Program-made: the position numbers and the translations under genes
Virus record (IMG/VR): IMGVR_UViG_3300032087_000550
Span: 1-54,901 of that record
Length of the DNA: 54,901 nucleotides
Source of the DNA: a virus
Strand: one strand, 5' to 3'
Shown: positions 24,494 through 33,977 of the stretch, piece by piece
How the letters are laid out: each line of letters opens with the position of its first letter
Numbering within the stretch: the first letter of the stretch is position 1
The notes under the pieces: generated by a model
What the model was told of the DNA's origin: nothing
Databases searched by the model: none
What the model saw: only the letters and a program-made list of their open reading frames with translations

Positions 24494-26359
24494 ATGCCGG
24501 ATCGTTGGCAAACATACGGGGTGGAGTTTCGCGGCGGCTTGATCTCCAATCTTAGCCCCTTGCAGCACGGCACTGCCGCCCCCGGCTCGGCCCGTGTCAT
24601 GAACAACTTCGAGCCGTCCACTGAGGGTGGTTACCGGCGTATCGAGGGTTTCACCAAGTACAACACGAACACGGTCACGGGGCAAGGTAACATACTCGGC
24701 GTGGTGTCTTACAAGGATACTGCCATCGTAGCCCGTGATCAGAGCGGTGGCAACCCGAAGCTCTTTAGCGGGGGCAGCGGATCGGGTTCGTGGACAGACC
24801 TCTCAACCACCCATACTCTCGGTGCAAACGTAGCACGGGTACGTTTTGCTAAGTACAACTTCGATGGCAACGACAAACTGTTTATCGTAGACGGCGTAGA
24901 CTACCCTCTCATCCTTACAAGTACGATTGCCAGCGGTTTGAGTAAGCTGACAACCCCTTCCGACCTACAGGGGGCAAGCCACGCAGTTGCATTTAAGAAC
25001 CACATCTTTGCTGCCAACGGCGAAAACATCGTTTTTTCGGCTCCATTTGAAGATGATGACTTTACAGCAGCTTCTGGTGGCGGTATAATCAATGTAGGTA
25101 CAACTGTAACAGACTTGATTGTTTTTCGCGAACAACTAATTGTTTTCGGGGAAGACAAGATTCTGCGTATCGTAGGCAGTAGCGTTGCGGACTTTCAGAT
25201 GCAACCGATTGCGGACGACGTGGGATGCGTAGAGTCTGACACAGCACAGGAGATATCTGGGGACGTTATATTCTTGGGTCCGGATGGATTGCGTACGGTT
25301 GCGGCAACTGAGCGCAACCAAGACTTCGAACTGGCGTCCGTATCCAAGCCCATCCAGAAACAGATGGTGCAGCTAACATCTCAAAATAGCTCCTTTGCAT
25401 CTGTGGTCATCCGAGAGAAGTCACAGTATCGACTCTTCGGGTTCACGGGATCGGCAACACCGGGCACATCGAAAGGGATTATTGGAACGCAGATTCAAGG
25501 GCAACAGGGCGTAGGCTTGAACTGGGCGGAGACTACCGGCATCAAGGCGTTCGTTGCAGATTCGACGTACAGCGGAACTACGGAGACCATCCTTTTTGCA
25601 CACAATGACGGCTACGTGTACAAGATGGAGTCGGGCAACAGCTTTGACGGGGGCAACATCGTTGCTAGCTTTTCTACCCCGTACTTCCCGATTAGTGATG
25701 CTCGTCTTCGCAAGACTATCTACAAGACCACAGTCTACACTGATCCGCAGGGCACCATCAATCTTTCCTTGAACCTGAAGTATGACTTGAGTGAATCGGG
25801 AGTTATCGAGCCGAGTACTATCACTCTGGAAAATACATCAACTGCAGGGGGTGTGTTTATTTTTGGAGAGCCTAATGTTCAGTTTGCGGACGGTGCTAAG
25901 ATAAATAACAGTGGAGGATACTCGTCGGGAGTGTCAAGTATGGTTGTGGACCTGATGTCTTTGGATAGCTCGTCGTCACCTACCCTAGCTTCAGGGGACA
26001 CATTTCAGATTCTTACAAGTAGCAGCAGTTCTGCCAACTTCAAAAAGACATACACGCTATCGAGTACGCCCTCTATAACAGGAGACGCATCCGCAGACCC
26101 GTCTACAGCAACAGCAACATTGACATTTACTCCTGCACTAGAAGCCGCTGTATCTGACAACGACGATGTCATTTTTACTAGTGTGGGCGGAGTTAATAAC
26201 ACGGCGGTGTACAGCGGAGAAACTTTGAAGTCTATTTTTGACAATCAAGCACAGGGGTCAGGATTTACTGTATCACTTCAGTTTTCTAGTGACGACACCA
26301 ACCCCCCTTACTCGCTCGACGCAGCGGTTCTCGAATACGGCCAGTACGGCAGAAGGTAA
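24494..26359 (+). CDS. Tail nozzle (tail tube protein B, gp12-like)
   Basis: 621 residues, beta-rich throughout with regularly spaced strand pairs (ILGVVSYKDTAIVARD, HAVAFKNHIFAANGENIVFS, DLIVFREQLIVFGEDKILRI), as in the beta-propeller of T7 gp12 and P22 gp10. It would form the distal part of the short tail. It follows the adaptor by 3 bases and precedes another fibre by 5 bases. Confidence 0.8.
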   Translation: MPDRWQTYGVEFRGGLISNLSPLQHGTAAPGSARVMNNFEPSTEGGYRRIEGFTKYNTNTVTGQGNILGVVSYKDTAIVARDQSGGNPKLFSGGSGSGSWTDLSTTHTLGANVARVRFAKYNFDGNDKLFIVDGVDYPLILTSTIASGLSKLTTPSDLQGASHAVAFKNHIFAANGENIVFSAPFEDDDFTAASGGGIINVGTTVTDLIVFREQLIVFGEDKILRIVGSSVADFQMQPIADDVGCVESDTAQEISGDVIFLGPDGLRTVAATERNQDFELASVSKPIQKQMVQLTSQNSSFASVVIREKSQYRLFGFTGSATPGTSKGIIGTQIQGQQGVGLNWAETTGIKAFVADSTYSGTTETILFAHNDGYVYKMESGNSFDGGNIVASFSTPYFPISDARLRKTIYKTTVYTDPQGTINLSLNLKYDLSESGVIEPSTITLENTSTAGGVFIFGEPNVQFADGAKINNSGGYSSGVSSMVVDLMSLDSSSSPTLASGDTFQILTSSSSSANFKKTYTLSSTPSITGDASADPSTATATLTFTPALEAAVSDNDDVIFTSVGGVNNTAVYSGETLKSIFDNQAQGSGFTVSLQFSSDDTNPPYSLDAAVLEYGQYGRR

Positions 26360-26364
26360 ACATC

Positions 26365-28236
26365 ATGGCAGGTTACACACGAAACGACACAGCCGGTAAC
26401 ATTGCAGACGGTAACGTCATCAGTGCCGCTCCCCTCGACGGCGAGTTCGACGCTATCCAAGATGCGTTTGCCCTTTCTACCGGCCACACACACGACGGCT
26501 CTACGACAGGTGACGGCGGACCCGTCAGCAAGCTCGGCCCGTCCCAGCAACTCGAACAGACCACCACAGCCCTCACCCCGGATGCTAACAACAGCATCGA
26601 CTTGGGTACAAGCTCTGCGGAGTTCAAAGACCTTTACCTCGATGGTATCGCCTACATCGACCGCCTGACGGTAGCAGCTTCAGACGGCTCTGCAGACGGC
26701 GTGGGTTCGCACCTACAGCCGATGACAGACGCTTCCTTTGATCTCGGCTCGACTACCTACCTATGGAACAACGCATATCTTGTCAACTTAAATGTTCGCA
26801 AAAACGATGCCCCCGTCATCACCCTGACCAACACATCCACCGACATGCTTACGGCGGACAGTGTTGGTTCTATTGTTTTTGAGACCCTAGACACACAACA
26901 GTCGGGTGTAGACGTTGCAAAGATCGAAGCCATTGTAGTTGACAGTCTCGATGACAGCGGCGGAGATGATGTAAAGCTTGTCTTCCAGACGGGCAACGCA
27001 GAAGCCCTGACTACTGCTCTCACTCTTCAAGACGACGATGTCGTAGCTCCGGACGATGTGTTCCTTCGTTCTGATGCTGCTGTTTTGAGCTTCGGTGCAG
27101 ACGACGATGTCAGCCTGACGCACGTTGCTGACACAGGTCTTCTCCTAAATGGTTCGCGGGAAATCCAGTTTCGTGACTCGGGCCTGACTATCGGCTCGAC
27201 TGCTGACGGACAACTCGACATCGACGCGGACACGAAGCTTGAGATTGTCGCTCCTACGGTAGAAATTACGGGTGCCGTAGATATTGACAACATCAACATC
27301 GACGGCAACGCCATCACTAGTACGAACACCAACGGTGACATTACAATCACACCGGACGGCGACGGCAAGATTGTCCTTGACGGCTTGAACTTTCCGATTG
27401 CAGACGGGACAGAAAACCAGTTCCTTCAGACTGATGGGTCGGGGCAGTTGGGGTTCGCAGATGTTATTACGGATGTTGTGGGGGACACGACACCTCAACT
27501 CGGCGGTATGCTCGACGTTAACGGCAACGCGATTGGTGACGGCACCCTCGAACTCATCAAGTTCTCTGAGACGGCTAGCGCAGTCAACGAAATCACCATC
27601 ACCAACGCCGCAACAGGGGGCCATCCTCTTATTCAGGCATCTGGTGACGACACCGACATCAATCTGCAACTCGACGGTAAGGGAAGTGGCGTAGTTGAGG
27701 TGGTTGACGACCTGACTATTGGTGGTAATCTGACAGTCAATGGAACCACCACCACAATCTCCACGACTAACACGGTTGTTTCTGACACCCTGATAGAGCT
27801 TGGTAACGGAACTACCGGCTCCCCTGTAAATGACTCAGGTCTGGTTATCGAGCGGGGGGATTCGGACAACGCCTTTATCGGTTTCGATGAAAGTGCTGAC
27901 AAGTTTACGATGGGCACCGGCACGTTCACAGGTGCAAGCACCGGAGACTTGACTATCACTGCCGGTACCCTCGTTGCTGATCTAGAGGGCGACGTTACTG
28001 GTGACGTTACTGCGGAAAAGGTAATCGCGTCGAACACTAATGCCAGCGACACTGGTACAGATGTGGCGATCCAGATTGGTGCAAGCACAGACTGGACCGT
28101 GCTGGTTACGTCTTCGGATGAACTTGTGTTCCGTCACAACGGTGTTGCCAAGATGTTGCTGACGACAACAGGCCACCTGAAGGTCATCGACGACATCACG
28201 GCATTTGCCGATCTGTCCAGCTACGACGGAGCGTAA
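26365..28236 (+). CDS. Tail fibre protein 2
   Basis: 623 residues. The N-terminus (MAGYTRNDTAGNIADGNVIS, then LDGEFDAIQDAFALSTGHTH) is a conserved attachment domain of fibres in marine podoviruses. The shaft is Asp/Thr/Gly-rich with repeated segments such as VVGDTTPQLGGMLDVNGNAI (about 370), shared in type with fibre 1, and strand blocks around FLRSDAAVLSFGADDDVSL. Its place next to the nozzle gene suggests direct attachment to the tail. It may carry the smaller protein encoded next as its tip. Confidence 0.8.
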   Translation: MAGYTRNDTAGNIADGNVISAAPLDGEFDAIQDAFALSTGHTHDGSTTGDGGPVSKLGPSQQLEQTTTALTPDANNSIDLGTSSAEFKDLYLDGIAYIDRLTVAASDGSADGVGSHLQPMTDASFDLGSTTYLWNNAYLVNLNVRKNDAPVITLTNTSTDMLTADSVGSIVFETLDTQQSGVDVAKIEAIVVDSLDDSGGDDVKLVFQTGNAEALTTALTLQDDDVVAPDDVFLRSDAAVLSFGADDDVSLTHVADTGLLLNGSREIQFRDSGLTIGSTADGQLDIDADTKLEIVAPTVEITGAVDIDNINIDGNAITSTNTNGDITITPDGDGKIVLDGLNFPIADGTENQFLQTDGSGQLGFADVITDVVGDTTPQLGGMLDVNGNAIGDGTLELIKFSETASAVNEITITNAATGGHPLIQASGDDTDINLQLDGKGSGVVEVVDDLTIGGNLTVNGTTTTISTTNTVVSDTLIELGNGTTGSPVNDSGLVIERGDSDNAFIGFDESADKFTMGTGTFTGASTGDLTITAGTLVADLEGDVTGDVTAEKVIASNTNASDTGTDVAIQIGASTDWTVLVTSSDELVFRHNGVAKMLLTTTGHLKVIDDITAFADLSSYDGA

Positions 28237-28238
28237 AG

Positions 28239-29252
28239 ATGGCAGTCGATGGTGGCGTAGGAAACGCAATTTCGTTTTCGGAACTCCAGACCTACTACGG
28301 CGGGTCTAACCCTATCAGCATGTCCGAATACTATCGTGGCGGCTCTGAGGTTCCTTCGACTCGAACCGACACCACAACGAACACGGGCGTAACTGCACTT
28401 GTAAACCAGTCGGCTTTATTTGGCACAGCAGGCTCGGGAGTTGACGGAAATCAATCTAGATTGACCATAGACGGGGCAAATAACACTGGCGTAAATTCTA
28501 GCCCCGCCACCGGAACTATCGTATTCAGCGAATCGACCACCGTATCTGCGACGAAAGATTATAGCATGAATAGCCTTCTGGAGTACCACCTAAATTCATA
28601 TAACAACACCTTTTACACCAGCACGTCCGCGCATCTTAGGCTCGGCGGATACGACTTTTTCGACGCCTCAAACTGCGTTCGCAGCATCACCACCAGTAGC
28701 AGCTTCGTAACCGCACAGACCCTGACCTCGGCTCTAACCGCCGGCACTTGTGGGATTGAAATATATTACGTCGCCTCCTCGTCCGATGCGGAGGGTAGCG
28801 TCCAACCTATTGTTACTATTAAACGTGGTGGAACTACACTTTACTCGTTCAACGTATCTTTCAGCAACGGTTCCGCCATCACCTCATCAGCAAACCTAAC
28901 CGGGTTGCAGAACGGGGACACCATTGAAGCTAGAACCGGGTCTTATGGCGGCCAGACAAGGGTTGTTTTTTTCCCTCGCGAGGCTGTGGGGGGCAACGCC
29001 AACAACACTTTTGCGGCGGGTAGCTACGCCCTTTCATTTTACGGTTTAGGCGGCAACAACAACCTCCCCGGCCTCGATGCTACTTTGAACTTCTCCACTA
29101 GCGGCACAGTTCAATACAACAGCTTTGGCGGCACGTTTACCAGCATCAGCACGACCAACACAGATGTAACTGTTAACACAAATACAAATGTACCAACCTC
29201 TGGTCCAGTAAACATGAACGTATTCAACGCGCCGGGGACGCCATCACCATGA
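28239..29252 (+). CDS. Fibre-associated tail protein
   Basis: 337 residues. The N-terminal block NAISFSELQTYYGGSNPISM-SEYYRGG is a short module I recall from tail-associated proteins of many marine phages. The rest is Ser/Thr/Asn/Gly-rich and strand-like, with very little charge, as in distal adhesin domains. It follows fibre 2 by 2 bases and overlaps the next gene by 4 bases. Confidence 0.7.
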   Translation: MAVDGGVGNAISFSELQTYYGGSNPISMSEYYRGGSEVPSTRTDTTTNTGVTALVNQSALFGTAGSGVDGNQSRLTIDGANNTGVNSSPATGTIVFSESTTVSATKDYSMNSLLEYHLNSYNNTFYTSTSAHLRLGGYDFFDASNCVRSITTSSSFVTAQTLTSALTAGTCGIEIYYVASSSDAEGSVQPIVTIKRGGTTLYSFNVSFSNGSAITSSANLTGLQNGDTIEARTGSYGGQTRVVFFPREAVGGNANNTFAAGSYALSFYGLGGNNNLPGLDATLNFSTSGTVQYNSFGGTFTSISTTNTDVTVNTNTNVPTSGPVNMNVFNAPGTPSP

Positions 29253-29455
29253 TGAAACTAGAACATACAATGGAGCCTTTGATGAAGACCCAGATGGAAC
29301 TCGAAGCCCACGAAAAAGAGTGCGCCATCCGTTACGCTGCTGTACACGAAAAACTAGAAAGTCTAGACAAACGCATGTGGCGTTTAGAGGCAATGATCAT
29401 GGGCAGCACTGTTCTGGTGGTGGCGATGGTTGTGTCTGTATTTATGGGGACTTAG
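29249..29455 (+). CDS. XhlA-like protein with coiled coil and one TM segment
   Basis: 68 residues: a charged helix (about 10-45, with EKECAIRYAAVHEKLESLDKRM-type heptads) followed by one membrane segment (about 48-66, MIMGSTVLVVAMVVSVFMG). This layout matches hemolysin XhlA-type proteins, which are often lysis helpers. It sits well away from the lysis genes, between a fibre and the first internal protein, so it may instead act in the virion or at DNA entry. Confidence 0.65.
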   Translation: MMKLEHTMEPLMKTQMELEAHEKECAIRYAAVHEKLESLDKRMWRLEAMIMGSTVLVVAMVVSVFMGT

Positions 29456-29461
29456 ATAACG

Positions 29462-30790
29462 ATGGCTATTACAACCGATCAAGAACTCCGCGATGAGATG
29501 GGTAAGCTGGCAAGCCAAGACTTGCCCAAAACGCCCGTTGAAGAAATCGCGTCCAAACCAGACGAGGCAATTTCGGACATCACTCTAGGTGATATGCCTA
29601 CCACTACACCTGTGTTCGCAGATGAAACGGCTCTAGATGTTACTGTAACCGGGCCGTCTCGTCCGGACTTGGGGCAGGTAAAGGAAACTACGACCGTAAC
29701 TCCCGGCCTTCAAGAGTTGGGCGGCGCACAAGCGGCCCAGCTAACCCCGACCGGTCCCTACGTAGACATGACAGGCGTCGAGGGTACCGTATCTCAAGGC
29801 TCCCTTGCACAGGCTGCACAGGCGGAACTCGACCCCCGAGCAACTACCCAGTACCAACTCGGTGAACTGATGAAGAGCTTGGAGACGGGCGGTCCGATGC
29901 CCCCGTGGGCAGCACCACAGGTTCGCAAAGTAAACGCCCTGATGCAAGCCCGAGGGTTGCCAGCATCCTCTATGGCATCCGCAGCAGTTATGCAAGCTCT
30001 CATGGAGTCTGGCGTACAGATTGCTTCGAAGGACGCTGACAAGTTCGCCACGATCCAGTTGGCCAACCTGAACAATCGTCAGCAAACCGCGCTTGCGAAT
30101 GCAGCAACCTACGCTGCTATGGACCGCGCGAACCTCTCTGCCCGGTTGCAGGGAGCGGTTACAGAGGCACAGGCACTCCTGTCTGTAGACCTTAAAAATC
30201 TTGACAATAAACAAAAAAGTGATACACTAACATATAGTAGCCTTGTACAGGGGCTGTTCAAAGACGCAGCGGAAGAAAACGCGCGGAAACAGTTCAACGC
30301 CAAGAATGAACTGCAGGTTGAAGAGTACTTTGCCGAATTGAGTTCGCAGGTCGAGACGGCTAACGCGAACCGGACAGCGGCTATGCGACAGTTCAATACG
30401 TCCGAAGCTAACGCAATGTCCCAGTTCAACACGCAAGTCAAGGACTCGCGGGAAAAGTTCGAGGCACAGATGGGGTTTGCCATTGAACAGTCGAACGCCG
30501 TGTGGCGCAGGGAGATCAACACCGCGAACACGGCAGCACAAAACGAAGCGAACCGCCTCGATGTAATGAACATGTACAATGCCACGATGACGGCAATGAG
30601 CAACATGTGGCAGCAGATGCGGGACAATGCTTCGTGGAACTTTACAAAGTCAGAGAATGATCTGGCTCGTAGACACGACTTGGCGGCTATTGCAATGCAG
30701 TTCGCGAACTCACAAGAGATGTATTCTAGAGAGCAAAAGGACCGGATGGCGGGGGAGCTTGCTAGGTTCCTTGCAAATCTGGTGATATAA
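29462..30790 (+). CDS. Internal virion (ejection-type) protein A
   Basis: 442 residues. A Pro/Thr-rich N-terminal third (1-110) is followed by a long, almost entirely helical region with many Ala, Gln and Asn residues and repeated AMxxFN/QFNT segments (about 285-330). No membrane segment. Proteins like this, lying after the tail genes and before very large helical proteins, are typical of the internal core of podoviruses (T7 gp14-gp16 position). It probably leaves the capsid with the DNA. Assignment is by composition and position. Confidence 0.65.
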   Translation: MAITTDQELRDEMGKLASQDLPKTPVEEIASKPDEAISDITLGDMPTTTPVFADETALDVTVTGPSRPDLGQVKETTTVTPGLQELGGAQAAQLTPTGPYVDMTGVEGTVSQGSLAQAAQAELDPRATTQYQLGELMKSLETGGPMPPWAAPQVRKVNALMQARGLPASSMASAAVMQALMESGVQIASKDADKFATIQLANLNNRQQTALANAATYAAMDRANLSARLQGAVTEAQALLSVDLKNLDNKQKSDTLTYSSLVQGLFKDAAEENARKQFNAKNELQVEEYFAELSSQVETANANRTAAMRQFNTSEANAMSQFNTQVKDSREKFEAQMGFAIEQSNAVWRREINTANTAAQNEANRLDVMNMYNATMTAMSNMWQQMRDNASWNFTKSENDLARRHDLAAIAMQFANSQEMYSREQKDRMAGELARFLANLVI

Positions 30791-30793
30791 CAT

Positions 30794-31273
30794 ATGTTTG
30801 ATTTTCCTAACCTAATCAAAAATGCTATCGACTTCGGGGCGGACTTTCTCCTCGGAGATAAAGAGTATGAAAGCGGTGATGTTGTCGGCCCTAGAAGCGG
30901 GGGGTTTCTCGACACGCTGCGCGGCGGCTTGAAGAAGACTATGGAACAGGGTGAAGCCCGCGAAAAACAGCAGCGGGAACAGTTGCGTCACGTACGTCCT
31001 GACTTGGTCCGTCCGGGTTCGCGGCCAGACTTTCAGGCGCAGAGCATGGCTCCCGTGAACCCGCTGCTTCGAAATCCCTCAGTGCAGAGGGCCATGCGGA
31101 ACCTGTCTAGCCGCGCCTACGCCAACTCCGACATGAACCGCTTGGGTCGTGACCTGCGCGTAGCGATGAACCGCCGTCAGGGGCAGCGGACCATTGGCGT
31201 CGAACCGGCACGTGCGCCGAAGGTAACAAAGACAACACCCGCTAACGTACGCAAAGAACCAAAGGTAACATAG
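30794..31273 (+). CDS. Small basic protein of the internal-protein cluster
   Basis: 159 residues with an amphipathic start (MFDFPNLIKNAIDFGADFLLG) and a strongly basic, Pro- and Arg-rich remainder. It starts 3 bases after ejection protein A and ends 2 bases before the next gene, so it belongs to the same unit. No family is recognised. A virion component is likely. Confidence 0.6.
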   Translation: MFDFPNLIKNAIDFGADFLLGDKEYESGDVVGPRSGGFLDTLRGGLKKTMEQGEAREKQQREQLRHVRPDLVRPGSRPDFQAQSMAPVNPLLRNPSVQRAMRNLSSRAYANSDMNRLGRDLRVAMNRRQGQRTIGVEPARAPKVTKTTPANVRKEPKVT

Positions 31274-31275
31274 TT

Positions 31276-31824
31276 ATGGCTGAGACTGACGCACAGATTC
31301 TAGGCAGGGCTTCTCCTGAGAACATGGACCCGTTTGCCTACGCTCCCCCGGGCCACAGCCTGACGCAGGACAACTCGCGCTGGCCGTGGGGCAAGCCGCC
31401 TCGGGACGCTGACCCAGAGGTTGCATTCCAAAAAGTTATAGATGGCGTGGAGAAGAATAAAGACGAGCTAATGAAGCTCTTGATGGTCGGTGTGTCCATC
31501 GAGGTAGTTGTGGAAAGCATCCTGATGCAGGGGTTCCAAGAGGGCAAGTTCTCCCCTGACGTTGCCATGATGATGAAGCCGATGCTCGGTCTTGTGATTG
31601 CCGAGATGGCAGAAGACGAGAACGTCCCATTCCGTATGTTCGAGAACGATGGTGCCTTGGATCAGGGCAAGATGGACGACGAGACGTTCTTCCGCATGAT
31701 GAAAGAGAACAACCCGCGTATGTTCGAACAGCTACGCGAAGGCTTGAACAAGCAGATACGAGACGGCATGGCTCCCCGCGAACCTGCCGAGCGTAACTTC
31801 CTGAACATGGGAGGGAATGAGTAA
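31276..31824 (+). CDS. Conserved structural protein of the internal-protein cluster
   Basis: 182 residues. The segments APPGHSLTQDNSRWPWGKPP and a helical block containing DEVMKLL-like and MMKPMLGLVIAEMAEDENV stretches match, from recall, a family found in cyanophages and other marine phages and of uncertain function. The last base of its stop is the first base of the next ATG. A virion role is likely from position. Confidence 0.65.
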   Translation: MAETDAQILGRASPENMDPFAYAPPGHSLTQDNSRWPWGKPPRDADPEVAFQKVIDGVEKNKDELMKLLMVGVSIEVVVESILMQGFQEGKFSPDVAMMMKPMLGLVIAEMAEDENVPFRMFENDGALDQGKMDDETFFRMMKENNPRMFEQLREGLNKQIRDGMAPREPAERNFLNMGGNE

Positions 31825-33977
31825 TGGGCATGGGCGTAGCATTCGCAAGTGCGTTCTTTGGAGAACTCAACGACAAAAAAAGAGCGCAAGCGGCAGCGCA
31901 ACGAGAAGCTGCAATTAAGGCAGATGAGCGTCAAGCGGGATACGACCTAGCCACGTTTAAGGCAGGTCTCGACGAAGGCAACATAAAGCTCGAAGCAAAA
32001 CTGAAGCAGGAACAGAAAACCCGTGAGTTTGAACAGGGGAAACCAGAAAGACTGCGCCAACAATACATCGATCAATTAGAAGTCTTGTCTGAAGATCAAA
32101 GACTAATGCTGTTCCAAGACCCGGATTTTTTGAAGGGGTATAACGAAGTCTTTGGAACTAGTATTACTTCTGAAATGGCCGGTATGGCCAACGCTCTGAA
32201 TGATATAGATAGTAACTTTTTCGTAGGAAGTATAAAATTTCGAAATCCTTCTAAAGACCTTTCTACTGCAAATGTCTACAATAAAGGCTACGGTACTTTA
32301 GATAACATCGATCAACAGCTTGGAAATCCTGAGTTTTTTGACAGCGTGGTTGAAAAAGCAAAAGGCGATCAGGTCACTCGCGACAGTCTTGTTGGGTTGA
32401 TAACCCGCGCAGAACAGCAGCTTATTGAAGGCTACGGCATCTTGCAAACTCAAAAAGAAGTAACTCCGGGTAAAGTCTACACAACCAGCATAGATAACTT
32501 CAGTAATATTGCCCGACTTCACGAGGCTTTGAACTCTCAGCCAGAACGGGAAGCAGCACAAACTGAGATTGCGGGCAAAATTGCAAACACCCCAGATGGG
32601 TTTACACCTCTCGTCTTCACTGTTAGTACAGACGAAGTAGGCACTAAGCAAGGTTTGGTTCGAAACATTTCCACAGGGGATCAGAAGCTAGTTGCTGAAA
32701 TGGCTGCAAAGCACGGGCAAACTACACAGCAATTTGTAGATTCCTTTGCCGTATTTAGGGATATTCCCACCGTTGCTGAATTTCAAAGCGGCGTGTATCT
32801 TGGTATGGATGATGATGAGATCGTCGATGAACAGTACGCCATGTTCAACAATGTTCTTGAGATGCAACGACGGGGTTACGGGGAAATTTTGAACAATCCA
32901 CTAGCCGCTTCCCCTGAAAAGAAACAAGAAATCGCAGCGTTTTTAAGAGAAAAGTATGGCGATGATCGTTTTCGTATGAGTGTGGCGCTGGGCTACATGC
33001 TCCCTACAGATCAGATGTTCCTTGCCGCCCCCCAAACCGGGATGTTCTATACACCCGAAACTAAGAAAACGGGCAAGCAAGTCAACGGTCGCTCGTTCCT
33101 TAAAAACGAGTTGGGATATACCGATAAGCAAATTCAAGAAGTTATAGACGGTTTCGAATACTCGAAGCAAACTGTCGATATGCTGACACAGTTGAAGGAC
33201 TTGGAACTCGGAGTTCTTGCTGACGCGCAAGGTTTTTCCCGCGAACTTAAAAGGGTGTTGCTCGGTGCAGGTACGCAGCTAAAGCAAGCTGGTGGCGTTC
33301 TCAAAGACGTGTTCGTGGGAAATGACATCTTTAATGGTAACTACAAAGATGGCGAAACGAACTCTGAGTCGCTGATGGCAACTGCAGAGCGGCTGGTAGA
33401 AGAGGGTGTGTTCAAGCTAGAAAAGGGCAGCACACTTGCAGATATTTCCGAAGCTGACGCCTTGAAACTTGCACTGGCTGCTCGGATGGCTCGTGCAATC
33501 GATCCATCGGGTCGTCTCTCCAACCAAGACTTTGAAATTCAGCTTCGTCGTCTAGGCGGCGCGTTGCTCGGTGACGCTGAGTCCGTGAAAAGGCAGTTGA
33601 ATCTTCTTTTGACCGAGTTCAATGGAAACATTCGTCGTAACTCTGTCATAGCTACAGCGGCTTCTGTGGGGCAAAAGATTGATGCGGTCACTGCTCGGGC
33701 AATCCGTGCTGATCGTATGCTGGAAACCACGTTCGTTGGTTTCAGCACGGATACGTATCAACCGAGACAAGCTCCCGCTGCTGCTGCTGCCGAGGTGTCA
33801 GCAACTCCGGAAGTGGACATGAAAAATTACGTTCCAATAACGGACGAAAATGGTAACGAAACAGGAATGTTTGCACGAATTGGTGGTGGCGGACCTGAGA
33901 TCATCAACGCTGATGGTAAGGATGTGGAGGCTGCGTATATGGGCACTGACAACACTGCTGGACAGGGTACAAATTAA
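31824..33977 (+). CDS. Internal virion (ejection-type) protein B
   Basis: 717 residues. The N-terminus (MGMGVAFASAFFGELNDKKRAQ) is a short hydrophobic stretch followed by a long Lys/Glu/Arg/Gln-rich helix (about 15-75), then a mostly helical body and a flexible C-terminal region (about 650-717). No enzyme motif is visible. Its size and place between smaller cluster proteins and the 1552-aa protein match the middle protein of the podovirus internal core. It overlaps the next start by one base. Confidence 0.65.
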   Translation: MGMGVAFASAFFGELNDKKRAQAAAQREAAIKADERQAGYDLATFKAGLDEGNIKLEAKLKQEQKTREFEQGKPERLRQQYIDQLEVLSEDQRLMLFQDPDFLKGYNEVFGTSITSEMAGMANALNDIDSNFFVGSIKFRNPSKDLSTANVYNKGYGTLDNIDQQLGNPEFFDSVVEKAKGDQVTRDSLVGLITRAEQQLIEGYGILQTQKEVTPGKVYTTSIDNFSNIARLHEALNSQPEREAAQTEIAGKIANTPDGFTPLVFTVSTDEVGTKQGLVRNISTGDQKLVAEMAAKHGQTTQQFVDSFAVFRDIPTVAEFQSGVYLGMDDDEIVDEQYAMFNNVLEMQRRGYGEILNNPLAASPEKKQEIAAFLREKYGDDRFRMSVALGYMLPTDQMFLAAPQTGMFYTPETKKTGKQVNGRSFLKNELGYTDKQIQEVIDGFEYSKQTVDMLTQLKDLELGVLADAQGFSRELKRVLLGAGTQLKQAGGVLKDVFVGNDIFNGNYKDGETNSESLMATAERLVEEGVFKLEKGSTLADISEADALKLALAARMARAIDPSGRLSNQDFEIQLRRLGGALLGDAESVKRQLNLLLTEFNGNIRRNSVIATAASVGQKIDAVTARAIRADRMLETTFVGFSTDTYQPRQAPAAAAAEVSATPEVDMKNYVPITDENGNETGMFARIGGGGPEIINADGKDVEAAYMGTDNTAGQGTN

